NCBI GenBank assembly: GCA_029962745.1
Contig: CM057161.1
Location: 11,962,436 to 12,026,435 of the forward strand
DNA: 64,000 nucleotides
DNA from: Echinometra lucunter
Taxonomy: Eukaryota > Echinodermata > Echinoidea > Camarodonta > Echinometridae
Direction: 5' to 3'
Shown: one piece after another, positions 1 through 12,100 of the stretch
How positions within the stretch are numbered: position 1 is the stretch's first letter
How the letters are laid out: each line of letters opens with the position of its first letter
Position numbers and translations under genes: made by a program
The notes under the pieces: generated by a model
Databases searched by the model: none
Seen by the model: only the letters and a program-made list of their open reading frames with translations
What the model was told of the DNA's origin: nothing

Positions 1-380
1 TTTCTTTTCCTCTCCCATCTCTTTCTCTCTCCCTTTTTTACTCTCTGACTGCTTTCTTTTCCTCTCTCATCTCTCTCTCCCTTTTTTTACTCTCTGCTTT
101 CTTTTCCTCCCATCTCTTTCTCTCTCTCCCCTTTTTACTCTCTGACTGCTTTCTTTTCCTCTCCCATCTCTTTCTCTCTCCCTTTTTTACTCTCTGACTG
201 CTTGCTTTTCCTCTCCCAATCTCTCTGGGAAGTAATTCCTCATATGCTTTAGACCTTATTAGGGTAGCCCAGCTAAAGCGCAAGTGGTAATACTTTTTTT
301 TCTCTCTCTCTCTCTCTCTATCCCTCTCTCCCTCTCTCCCTATTTTACTCTCTGTCTGCTCTTTCTTTTCCTCTCCCAAA
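1..380. repeat. pyrimidine-rich minisatellite in AIFM1 intron
   Basis: A CT-rich array of roughly 60-65 bp units made of ctctctgactgctttctttt followed by cctctcccatctctttctct-like blocks. About four copies occupy 1-225 and a degenerate block lies at 295-375. Within and after the array a ~65 bp segment beginning gggaagtaattcctcatatg is duplicated (about 228-289 and 391-460). It lies in the intron preceding the first visible AIFM1 exon. No coding signal is seen; the minus-strand ORF across it is low-complexity E/R/K. Confidence 0.85.
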
Positions 381-459
381 TCCCAATCTCAGTGGGAAGT
401 AATTCTTCACATGCTTTAGACCTTATTAGGATAGCTCAGTTAAAGCACGAGTGGTAATA

Positions 460-707
460 CTGCCCTCCTTTGGCAAAAGGAAGCAAGTGACATATCAACC
501 AAATTTGAGTTATTGTTATTTTCGTGTTTTACCTGGTGTGCCTTTCTGGGCCAAGTTTTATGCATGAACACTCATCCTGCTAAGAGATATGTTAGGCAAG
601 AGATCATGGTATTGCATTGACATAAGTGGGTAAATGACAGATATATTTTGCTCTTTTGCAGGAAATGTTACTTTTGTCACTTGCTCCCTTTTGCCAAAGG
701 AGGGCAG
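460..707. mobile_element. 248-bp inverted-repeat MITE with AATA duplication
   Basis: The ends are near-perfect 32-bp inverted repeats: ctgccctcctttggcaaaag at 460 and its reverse complement ending at 707. Both ends are flanked by aata, consistent with a 4-bp target duplication. There is no coding capacity. The element lies in the AIFM1 intron about 100 bp upstream of the penultimate exon. The superfamily is not assigned. Confidence 0.8.
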
Positions 708-803
708 AATAGTTTTCGGAGCTTTGTGTCCTATAAAGGTGATAATGTTTTTTGAATCCAACTTTTATTGTTGTTATTGTTTTAATTCTTTCTTTTTATG
801 TAG

Positions 804-1707
804 GCCGCAGTAGAAACGACCCCAACGCCAGCTGCGCCCTCTACCTCGGAGGATTACGGGAAGGGCGTTGTATTCTACATGAAGGACAAGGTGGTTGTAG
901 GCATGGTCTTATGGAACATCTTCAACAAGATGCCCATTGCAAGAAAGGTGAAAACACAAAAATATATGTTGATAATTATTCATTGATACAGGCAAACCTT
1001 GTTATAATCAACTCCTCTGGACCAAGGAAATTACTTCTATATCGTGATATCAGGGTTAAAAAACAAAATACAAAAAAATGGGATCGGCAAAATTACCTTG
1101 TGAGAGTTTGTTATAACAGTGTTCTTTATAACGAGGTTCCATTGTAATCATATCATCTTTGGCAGACATATATTGCTATATTCAGATGCATCAATGTGAT
1201 ATGTTAGATTAAGATTCATTATATCTGATGTGTATATTTTCTTATTTTTTGGATTCCATGTAAATGTAAGTTTGATCAGTTAAAACATTCACTTGCATTG
1301 TAGGCTACATTTTTATTTCCTGGATATGGAACTTCAGAATTTAACGGGACTTTGGGGCTAGAATGTGTGATGTTGCAGATATTTGTGAAGTTACAGTTCA
1401 TTTAGATGTAGAATGGATTAGTTTTTACCAGCATAACAATTGAAGACTGGATTTTACTGAAGTTTTGCTTAAGCAAATCAGTGAGGTTTGCTGAAGCATG
1501 TTTATGAATTAATGAAGGCGAGTAAAGTAAGTTTTGAAAGAAGTTAAAACTTCAGTTATCAAGTTACCTCTTATCGCATTTTGTGATTTTCTTGTTCTCC
1601 CTTTCTTAATTTTGATTCATTTGTAGGTGATCAAGGATGGAAAGGAATACGACGATGTCAGTGAACTCGCCAAGCTCTTCAACCTCCATCAGACAGAAGA
1701 GAGCTGA
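804..1707 (+). CDS. AIFM1: Apoptosis-inducing factor 1, mitochondrial (C-terminal two exons, partial)
   Basis: AIFM1 is a FAD/NADH oxidoreductase of the mitochondrial intermembrane space that supports respiratory-chain biogenesis and acts as a death effector. Two exons are seen: 804-947 (48 codons, acceptor tag, donor gtgaaa) and 1627-1707 (26 codons plus TGA at 1705-1707, acceptor ttgtag). The join is phase 0. The first exon encodes a P/T/S-rich linker and then [18 protein letters not shown] followed by [15 protein letters not shown]; the last encodes [10 protein letters not shown]...AKLFNLH. By family knowledge this is the highly conserved end of the AIF C-terminal domain, and the vertebrate protein ends almost identically (AKLFNIHED). 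The N-terminus and the FAD- and NAD-binding domains lie left of the window. The gene converges on PPME1. Identification is secure; the 5' extent cannot be seen. Confidence 0.95.
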
Positions 1708-2244
1708 ACCCCACCGAACTTTCAATTAAAATAAGATATCTTAGAGTTATATGGAATATAATTTGAGAGAATTATGTGACTGAGCACACCAAATTCCCAC
1801 CTTAGAATTTCAGGGTTTGGATCATTTTGTCGTCGTTACAAACCTGCGAATCTGCAGTGCTATATATATTTGCAGATTAACCGGTTTGTAAAAATGATGA
1901 TTTATGGAAATGACCATAATATCGAGTTTGCTGTAAAACAAACTCTCAAATGTGCACTTTGCAGGACATCATTACAATTTCATTTTGGCAAGTGGAAGTA
2001 TGTCAAGGCCACATTCTGAAAGGACAAAGTTTGAATGTTATTTTCCTTCATTCTTTTTCTCCTTCCAACTCCCTCAGATTATAATTTGATTCATCATTTG
2101 AAGGTTTATTTCAGACTCCTGTAAATGATTCTTCTTTCATTCCTAATAGTCTAATCTGTTGATTTGCATTTTCTTCATCTGATGAATGCAAATATACTAT
2201 AATTTAGTCCTGTAGAATTATATGTAATGTGAAATAGAATTCCT

Positions 2245-2320
2245 TTAACCCGTTGAGCGGGATTCGAGTTCAGCACAATTTCCAAGTACCCTTAACTCGG
2301 CATGGTGTTTAACAGGTTAA
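2245..2320. mobile_element. TTAA-flanked mini-element (degenerate)
   Basis: A 68-bp segment beginning cccgttgagc and ending gtttaacagg is flanked on both sides by TTAA (2245-2248 and 2317-2320). The termini are only partly complementary. TTAA duplication with CCC/GGG-type ends is the hallmark of piggyBac-like elements. It is probably a member of the small family also seen at 4487-4571 and 28969-29052. Confidence 0.5.
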
Positions 2321-2846
2321 CCCATATCAATATCTTTCCTCATTAAAAACAGGTTTGATCTGCTTCTCATAAAATGGCAAGTACCCAGGTGACTTGGATG
2401 GACTGAAGCATATTTAGAATTATGGAGCATCAATTAAAAGGAACATTATTAATTACGTTGAGAGTGTGACAACCGTAATTCACACATGTTATCATGTACT
2501 CAGTCGTATTCAGCGTGAAAATTTAGGTGTTTTGTGGAGTAATAGTTAATCATGTACATTGCCGATTTTGTGCCTTGATAGATATTTGTGTGATGTTCTT
2601 GTGAGGGATTTATTGCGATGTAAAATGTATGAGGCCTCTGACAGTGTCAGAATATCGTACACCTGCCATGCCTGCCTACAGGCAAAGCATTTCTTGTTGC
2701 ATCAATGAGAAGATGGATTCAATTGTGTCATTTTCTGTAGATGACAAAGAGTAAAATTGAAAAAAAAAATGTAAAAGAGAAAAAAAAAAGTGATCTTGCA
2801 TTGTGTGTGTCTTGATCACCCTAAATGCCATTATATATTGTGAGTA

Positions 2847-2936
2847 CAGTGGAAACTCATTATAACAAGCTCTGATATAAAAAGATTCCTGATGTTACAA
2901 GGCGTCCAAAGCCCTTGCAATAGTGGGTTTCCACTG
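2847..2936. mobile_element. 90-bp pogo/Tigger-like MITE
   Basis: It starts cagtggaaactcattataac and ends gtgggtttccactg, forming about 20-bp terminal inverted repeats. TA dinucleotides flank both ends, as for Tc1/mariner/pogo insertions. It is related to the 180-bp element inside pirin (38119-38298). It has no ORF. Confidence 0.75.
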
Positions 2937-4486
2937 TATGGTGAGTTTTACTCACAAGTCATGGACTGCTAAATTCATTCAGAGTACATTTATGAAATGT
3001 ACACACAAGTATATTTGAAGAGAAAAGATTTTATTGAATAAAATCTAGAGCATTTCTATCTGAACCATGTCTTTCATAAATGTATTTTCATTTGTCTCAT
3101 CTGTGATATAAATAATAGGTTTATACAAATTAGGAAAGTAATATAAATAACAAAAACAATTATGTACATCATATACAACATTAATTAAGAATTTCAATGG
3201 AAATTCAAATAAGTCAAATGATCACTATTAACAAATCATGAGATTGTATTTTCCTGAAGGTTTAATATTCAGTTGATCATTTTTCTCTGAAATATTTTGA
3301 CATTACTTTCAGGCTGCCATAACTTAAGTATACATCTAAACTTATCGTTTACAATGTAAATGAATGCCAAAGAAACATAATGATACTTGAATACATATTA
3401 ATGGATCTTCTTTTACAAATACATGTATAACATGTAATTTCTTGGAATAATATTTTCATTTTAGGATTTTTCGACTTCCAAATGATTTCATCACAACAAA
3501 GTAATCCTGGATTGTAATACTTGTAATATTTTATTAACATTCACTTGCTTCTTCAAAGAATACACTACACAGAGACACAAGCTATCAAATACGATTCAGA
3601 ACTTTCTTTAGTAGAGCTACATTGTTCCATAGTGAATGAGTTGAGCTATTAGTGCATCTTCCTTTCAATTTTACCAACACAGGAAAATTATAATAATTCA
3701 TAGAAAATATTTACCTCTGATTCCTATGCCTCCATACATACAATAAAAAATGTTTCCGCATAAACAATGCATGCATATGCTACATTTCAAAAGGATAACA
3801 CTGCAATTGCCCTGGAAATTTCAGAATGGTACAACTTCCTTTCAAATCTTTCATTAATTTACAGAAAAATAACCATGACATATTTCAGTGATTGTCTTCA
3901 CATAAACAGCATTCAAATCTATTTCTCTACAGACAATACAAGAAGGACGTGTATGCATGAGTACGGGTGTGGGAGTGTGTACCTGTGTGTTTATATGTAC
4001 TTATTCAATTCCTCTTTTCTTTCTGTCATTCAAACAAGTTATATTTCAAATAATTTCACTCTGAATAATGTACATGACATAATTCTATTTATTACCACTG
4101 GAGACAGACTTTTATATAAGGCTTAGCCTTTCTGTCCCATCTCTGAATACTTTCATTCATGTACGTTTACATGTTTATTCTTTATTGCCACTTTGTTATT
4201 ATCCTCTCATACTTTGCCATTTCTTTACGCAGTGTTTTAACATTTGTATTTATTTCTGCATGTTTTTAATGAAATTATTGAATAAATGAACGCGAACTTT
4301 GCAAATGGGGATTTCTATGCATAGAATTATGAAGCTTCCATTACTATTTGCTCGAGATATAAAGTGATATTGAAGTTTATTTAAAACATCCTTGCTTTTC
4401 TTGATGAAAATTGAAGCTTGGAGCAAAAACCTGGTTATCTTTAGAAGTTGCTCTAGCAACTGAGCAATACTCCTACACAAGTTTAA

Positions 4487-4571
4487 CCCACTAGGCAAAT
4501 GAGCCTGAGATAACTCGAGATAGGGTTTATGAAAACTGCACGTTATACTGAAATCAAATTGTACTTATGGG
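4487..4571. mobile_element. TTAA-type mini-element
   Basis: TTAA at 4483-4486 precedes cccactaggc, and the right end is atggg followed by ttat, a decayed TTAA. Internally it shares the words gagatagggt, tctatg/tttatg and gttatactga with the element at 28969-29052. That similarity marks them as one family. Confidence 0.55.
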
Positions 4572-4769
4572 TTATCAGAATGTACTAAACTTGCTCTAGC
4601 ACTGAATATGATGTCGCACTTGCCTTACTCCAAGCAGTTACCTTTCTGACTAAAAAAAAAGCAGAACTTTTAAGTAAAAGATATCAAAATGTGGAGCAGA
4701 TGTATTACTTCCTTCAAAGAGATTTCTGTATGTCACCTCAACATTACTGAAAGCAAGCACTCTGCAGTA

Positions 4770-5010
4770 GTATCTGCAGATGAGTGGCAGCTGTTGTTCA
4801 TCAGTACACGCTCCAGCGTGATACCACAATCTCACATCATTTGCATCATCAAGAAAGTTCTCAGGATGGTTTTCTCATTCATCACGCAGAGAACTAGCAG
4901 TGACAATGTCACTCAAGACAACAACATGTTCCGCACTTCCTTGTCCCAGGAATTATTCAACGAGATGATGTCCCCCGAGACCATTATCAACAGCAAGGGA
5001 AAGGTCTGTT
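4770..5010 (+). other. unrecognised coding-like stretch
   Basis: A plus-strand frame is open from 4689 to 5111. Its middle (about 4780-5006) shows codon-like composition, encoding for example EWQLLFISTRSSVIPQSH and SQELFNEMMSPETIINSKGK. A possible donor (aag/gtctgt) follows. I do not recognise the peptide and see no flanking exon. It could be an exon of an unknown gene, a retro-fragment of a host gene, or chance. Confidence 0.25.
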
Positions 5011-5915
5011 GTAAAGAAAAGAAAACATACAAATTGAATTTCTTCCTTCTGCATAAATGGAAAACTGTTCATTCAAAACCATTTTCTAATCTGAATCAGC
5101 ATATCTCCTAATCGATATAGACGCACAATTAGTTCTCTTCGACTACTGTTCACACTTGATCCAACCGAGCAACACCTGCTCTCCCTAATGTAGCAAGCAA
5201 ACGTGAGAATGGTGTCTTGAAGCAGTGAGTTGAGTTGAGTTGAGTAGTGGGTTTTTGTTCAAAAGACCGTACATGACAGTCAGCCAACGGCTGAAATATG
5301 CATGTTTACATAATTCATAGTTAATTCAAACATACATGATAATTAATCATTAAGTTTAAAATAATATGATATGATGATATGATACATAGGCACATGAAAT
5401 GATATAAATGAAAATTGTAATTAATTAATGTGTATATAAGACAATTTTAGGCTAGAAGTAAATTGATAACACTTGAGAATATAGTTAAGATTATAATTAC
5501 AGAAAAAAATCATGATTTGATTAAAGAAAATATGATCATTACAAATATTGGTACAAGTGTATTGACATCCATACTGGCATATAATTAATCATTCAAGTAT
5601 AAATTGTGTTGATTAGAAATGTTATAATGCATAATGGAAATTAAAATAACCTCAATCAAGGGTAAAAATTAAGCATTAAAAACTAAAACAAAACAGATTC
5701 TAAAAGATATACAGAAAGATATGTACATCACATTGCATCGTAATATCACACTGCACTGCGCTGACATACAATATTATGAATTTTGCTGAAGCTAATGTTC
5801 ACAAAAATTAAATCAGTTGCTGGTGAGTATGGAAGATTTTTTCTGGTCAGAAGAAAAGAAAAAACTATATGTACTGACTGAAAAAAAATTACTTATCACA
5901 TTTTGATAACTTTCA

Positions 5916-5921
5916 TTTATT
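5916..5921 (-). terminator. candidate poly(A) signal of PPME1
   Basis: AATAAA on the minus strand lies 17 nt downstream of the TAA at 5938-5940. It is unusually close to the stop, so a more distal signal is possible. Confidence 0.25.
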
Positions 5922-5937
5922 GCAGAAAATTAAGTAC

Positions 5938-8900
5938 TTACTTCTCAAATCCACCAATTGCCTCTGCAAATCTGTGCCTTGTCATGTATGTGGCCAGAGC
6001 ATCAGCAACCTAGAAAAATAAAAAAAGGGAACATTTCTTACATACAGAGTCAAATGCTCTAATCTTGATATACTTTCCTGCCAAAAAATACATAATTTCA
6101 ATCATAAGATAAAACTGACAAAACCATAAATAAAAAAATCCTAGGAAAAATTGTTTTGATTCAAATGAAGTGGTCACATATGCCTTGAATACTGGCAATA
6201 TAACTAAATGAATAGTTTTATATTTTCTAACGTTATCATCCCCAGTCAGGGAAGGAGTCGAGGCCAGCCTCGAGGCCACATTTTGCTGGCCTTGGCCTTG
6301 GCCTCGGTCTGAGTCACTTATACAAAGTCTATGGAAGGAATTTTTATCAAGCGGCCTCGTGACTCGGGACTGCCGGCCTTGACTCCATCACTGTCCCCAG
6401 TCCAAATGAATTCCAAACTGTGAACTGGAACCTTGTTATGAAGAGCACTGTTGTATTTGTTCTAAGAAAGTGATACATGAGTATTTCTTTGTACACCATA
6501 CATCTTTGCATTTCAATAATATATTTCAAGCCTGATATATGGAGAAACGGGGAAAATGATGTAAGGTACCTTCTGTGGCTGGTCTTCATGCACTGCATGG
6601 CCACACTGAGGCAAGACCTGCATCTGGAACTTGCCTTGCATCTGACCAATGGTCAAATCTTTATCCAGCCTGTCCACACCTAACGGGGAAGTAGATATTT
6701 CAAGATGACAGATACAGAAATAGTAACATTTACGTCCTTCGTAATCAAAGTAGACAAAGAAAATGAAAAAAAAAAAATCCAAACAAACTATTTCACAGAT
6801 GGAAGGGGTCTCAAAAGCACAGCTGTGTCTGGGCATGCCTAGCTGTTAAGACAGGATAAGCAAAGAAACTTACAGGTACTTATCACACACATTGTAAAGA
6901 CATCAATATTTCTTCCTATAATTCTAACATTATCCCACTGTCCAAATATGACTTCCCAACAATGTGAACTGGAGCCCTGTTATAACGACCAATGATATAA
7001 CAACCACTTGCTATAACAAAATGACAGAACTCCTTCATGTAATCCTTACATATAATCTTAACTTCACTCTTATGACTCACATGAGGTCATCACAAAGACA
7101 CAGATAACTCACCAGCTAATAAGAGCATCTTGGGAACATTGCAGGACAAGAAAAGGTTTGACATTCCTTTGAACCATCCTAAAAACAACAACACAGACAG
7201 GGGGGCATTTCATCAAGTGTCTTGTCAGTGATTTCTACCGACAAATTTGCTCTCGGCCTATCAGATGCAAGGATTTCAGTAGCTTATACCAGTTGTCGGT
7301 AAAAAATCATTGACAAGACACTTGATGAAATACTCCCCAGGACCCTAATGATCAGGCATACGTTTTTATTCTTCCAGCAGAGAATTGTATAGGTAATTGT
7401 TAAAAAAAAAAAGGTCTGATAGTGATTCTGTCATAAATGATCTAATGTAAAGCATGAGTGGCATTTCAACCAGACTCCAAAATGAATGGATATTTAACAG
7501 AACAGTAAAAAAAGTGAGAAATGTGTAATTACTGAACAGTTTATCAAACTGAATGCATTCATGTACCTTAAACATCTTTTCAATTCAAGTTTTAAGGAAA
7601 TGAATAGAGGTTTGATGTTAGAAAACAATGGCAGGCATTAATCACTGTTTATGTTTCCTTTAGTAATTCAGGGAATTCATTGACATGGTGGTCTCATAAC
7701 TTTTTCTAATGAGTGTACAAACAACTTGCAATATAAAGAAGAAACCCTCCTTGATTATGTTCCTCAGATACTCACCCTCCCAGTACTGTTCCGTTTTACC
7801 AAGATCTATCCTCCATGTGTACGGTGTGTGACTTTCCTATTAAAGGAAAAGAAATATGCATGCCAAAAGTTATATACATATTACATGTTTCTTATAACAT
7901 TTTAAGGATAAAACATCTTGAGTTACTTTGCTATATACCCAATTGTTTGAAATAGAAATTAATCCCGATATTTTAGTTCGGTCAATAATAAGTATAAAAT
8001 ATATAGAGCCCTTTACTTTAACTTCTATAATTTCAATCAATCAATAAATAATTTTTTCATCAATGCAAATACAGACATGTTTTGTACGTATACGAATTTA
8101 CGTAAACAGCAGGAGAAGCTGTATTATTAATGTTTGTATGTTTATATTGTCATAATAAATAACATCTTAAAAAGATAAATGTCTATTAGATTAAAATAAG
8201 GTGTGCTCAAACATTATTCTCCAGGCTTTAATTTTGTCATAGAAATGAGGTTAAAGATCAATTTTAGGGTTAGGCTATGTTTAGTGTAGTGTTTGGTCCA
8301 AGGCTGAAATTAAGAATTCTGATAGTGATGATTACATAATTGTCTTCAGAGCATATATCACTAATGCATGTGATGTACAACAAAAACAGAAGTATGGTGG
8401 CCGTGAAGTTCGCTCGACGACAGGTCATGTTGCCATGAATTTTGCGGCTTAGTTGCGAAATTTGCGACCAAAAGTAGCAAATTTTGCGACCAAAGTTGTC
8501 AACTTTGGGACCAAGTCACAAAGTTCGCGTCCAAAGTCATCAACTTTGCTGCCAAGTCACAAAGTTTGTATCCAATAGTCGTGAATTTCGTGACTAAATT
8601 GCGGATTTCACGACTTGGCTGTGAAATTCACAGGCACACATGACCTGTCATCAAGCGTATTTAAAGGCCACCATAAAGAAGCCATATACCTGGCTTGATG
8701 AGGATGCTGAAACCTGCATTGAACCCCGAGGTGATGTCTCGTGTCCTTCTTCTTCCTCTGTAATCACATCATCTATAGACACACCTGGCACTGATGCACT
8801 TGCTTGGGCGTGAACCTGGGCACTGTCTAGTTCTGAACATCTATGAAAAATCAAGCAGGGATGGTAAGAACTGAGAAGAGCACAGCTCCGTAGGACTGGA

Positions 8901-9125
8901 TTTCTGTCAACACTGTATTCTTTGTAGCTCTGGGGAATCTCTGGAGCATTATTGTAGGTGAATGATACAATTACAGTCCTTGATTTTCAATGGCAATCAT
9001 TATCTATAAACATCAAAATACTAGCTAATGATTGTGGGTTATGCTAAAAATCTTTCATCAATGGTAATAATAATAATAATAATAACAACAATAATAACAA
9101 TAATGATAATAATAATAATAACAAC

Positions 9126-9169
<44 letters not shown>

Positions 9170-12100
9170 TAATAATAATAATAATGATAACAATAATGAT
9201 AATAATGATAATAATAATAATAATGATAATAATAATAATAATGATAATAATAATAATGATAATAATAATAATAATAATGATAATAATAATGATAATAATA
9301 ATAATGATAATAATAATAATAATAATGATAATAATAATAATGATAATAATAATGATAATAATAATAATGATAAAAATAATAATAATGATAAGAATAATAA
9401 TTATGATAATAATAATAAATATAACTTATATAGCGTCACATCCACTCTGTGGAGTGCTCAAGGTAACACCATGTTTTTGCATGCCAAAGTTTCCTACTCC
9501 AAAGCTCCAGACGAGTTATGTTTAACTGCTGGTGACATGATCTATCCCTTCACTTAACTATGAAGATGCTTATTACTTAACCCACTGTCTACTGGAAGCA
9601 ACTGGCTCCTGAACAAAGTCTATGGGAATGATAGAATTTAGGAGTCAAATGGTTACGTGTCCACTTACGGTTTGACTTGTCCAAGCATAGAAACTCTTGC
9701 TGATTCTACATTCCTGATTTGACCAGTTTTTACTCTGAAAATGAAAATTGAAAGAATATCTCCACTTTAAATGAACTTTCTCCAAATACCACAGCATTAC
9801 TCTGATCAATCAAATAAGGAAGAAATGTCATGATACCCTGCAATTCAAACTTACAAGTTCATGGCATCCAATTATTAAAGACCGACATTCCCTGCTTTTA
9901 AACCTGAACAATTTAGTTGAAAGCATTATAATCAATAGCAGAATTCTTTAAAAATACTGTTCAGGTTTTGCTACTGCAAGAAAATTAAGAATTTCTGAGG
10001 AATTATTCCCTGCCAGTAACCCACTATCACTACTTACCCCACACAATTGTACATATAATGCCAAGTCTATGGAAGATAAGAAAAATATTAAGATGAAAAT
10101 CCCAACCTCTCAACTCAACTTTAACCCATTCGTGACAGAGGTCCACATTTTGTGGTTTGGCGTAATATCTTTTGATGCAAAGCCCTAAAAATCATACCAA
10201 ATACATGAGCAGAAAGAGCAAAAAATTCTACACACACTGTGCGCATTTTGGTTGCGTCAATATTCGTTGTTTGATGCTGAAATTTTTTAAAAGGAAAATG
10301 AGCATTAAAATCCTTAAATTGGCAATGTGATAGAAAGTTTAAAATCACCATTTTCCCCTGCAAATTGGCAACTTTTGGACTTCTTATCATAATTTCTGTC
10401 AATTCCTATTCATTTCAGATACATGACGTTTTATAAGAAAAATGTAGCACTAAAATAAAAATGTTGGTGTTGCCAATTTGAAGAGTAAAAGCTGATCAAA
10501 TTAGGCTTTAAATAATTCCTGTCACGAATGGGTTAAGTCAGAAATAATGAACCTATTACCCCAAGTTTTCCAGTGTTCTGTCACAAGTGGTTGAAGACAT
10601 AATAGATAATTAACCTTTTTGTGCATTCAAAAAGATCACTGCTAGAATACAAGGAGTGTTCAGATATGAAGGTTACATGTACATACGCCCATTCTATTGC
10701 ATATTCCAGAGATTTGAACTGCTTTGGCCTGCCTCTTAGAAAGCTCTGCATAGACTGAAGAGCATCCATGGCTGTACCTACAGAAAATAAAAATAATAGC
10801 CATGAAAAAGACCATATAAATCAGGAATGAAATGCATTCACTGAAGACAGACTTTACAGAAGACTGTGAAAAGGTGCGAGTCCCAACAGATGTGAATTTC
10901 TTCAAAGGCAATCAGTGACTTTTTGTGATTTACATTTTGTTGACATGGTGGACATTATTTGAACACTTTGCTAATCTATAATGAATCAAACAAACATGAA
11001 AGGTACCATGTAAAGGGATAGCTAGATGAGAAATCTATATATGCTGTCATCTCAAGACAAAAGACTGATAAATAAAGGGGTCTGGATCTATTTATAGGAA
11101 GCAATCTCCACTCTACTGACAGTATACATGTGTGTACCTATATAACAACTGACCAAAAGATATGCGCAATTCATCTTCATCCAGACCCTTTTGCAAGCCT
11201 ACTAAATATTCTTTTAGCTAACACACTTTCTGATAGTTGAATACCTGCACATATCCATTTTTTTCCTTTTTTTTTCTTTGGCCTTTTTTTTGGTGTGTAT
11301 TTCATGTTTTGTTATGTTTATATTATATCCTATGTTTATTAATATATGTAATTCATCATAAGGACCCCAAGGAAGAAAAGTGATATTTTAACAACATTGC
11401 TGAAATTGGGCATTCCTCAGATTTGACATGCTAATACTGATTTCATTTTCATTGTATATATGTTCTTTGTATATGTTTTTCTAAACTTTGATTCTGAAAT
11501 AAAAACAACAAAAACACAACCTCTTATTTTACTATGGAAGGTTTCTTTAAGATTTTACCTTCAACCACATCAATGACCACTAGACCCAGCAGTGATGGAA
11601 CAAGAAATTTGACGACTGTATGAATCGCGATAGCTCCACCCATACTGTGTCCTACCAGGATGATTGGGGGGCATTCATCGGAGGGATACATCTTAGCTAT
11701 CACTGCACCAACATCACTGGGGATAAAAATACAAAAGTCAATGTTTAATTTGTCAGTTAATTTCAAAGTCATTTAGCACCTCAGTAGCCAAAATATTGTG
11801 TTCTTTTAACCCTAATATTCCCGGGGGGGGGGGGGGGGGGGGGGGGCCATTATGGCCCCCCTGTCGAATTTTTGTCGGTACTTCCTAACGCCTGAATATT
11901 TCGAAACGAAATTTCATGACTTTTTTCTATGATCCTTCCCGCACATTTTGATACCAAATTTATGGCGATCGGACCTACTATGCAGGTGTCAGATTACGTT
12001 TACCGAACACATGTCACTGAAATTTCGCTATTTCTCTATATGACTGTGTATAACCCTATGGACAAAATCAGGAGTTTTTCCAATTTATGTAAATACTTTT

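Larger units (their letters stand above)
1708..3060 (+). other. AIFM1: AIFM1 3' UTR (probable)
   Basis: AT-rich, non-coding sequence follows the AIFM1 stop. A consensus AATAAA lies at about 3038. An ATTAAA near 1725 is an earlier alternative. The true cleavage site cannot be decided without transcripts. Two small TIR elements (2249-2316 and 2847-2936) lie inside, so a shorter 3' UTR is also plausible. Confidence 0.4.
3061..5937. other. intergenic, AIFM1-PPME1 tail-to-tail interval
   Basis: AT-rich sequence between two convergent genes. It holds a degenerate TTAA-type mini-element (4487-4571), a short (GTTGA)n run near 5225, and one stretch with coding-like composition (about 4780-5010, described separately). 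If the PPME1 terminal donor at 5941 is used, a short last PPME1 exon could also lie here. I could not identify one. Confidence 0.6.

Noticed and set aside
38..379. 113-codon E/R/K-rich minus-strand frame
   Set aside because: It is produced by the pyrimidine-rich minisatellite in the AIFM1 intron.
9028..9525. 165-codon open frame rich in isoleucine and methionine
   Set aside because: It is a translation of the (AAT)n/(GATAAT)n microsatellite inside a PPME1 intron.
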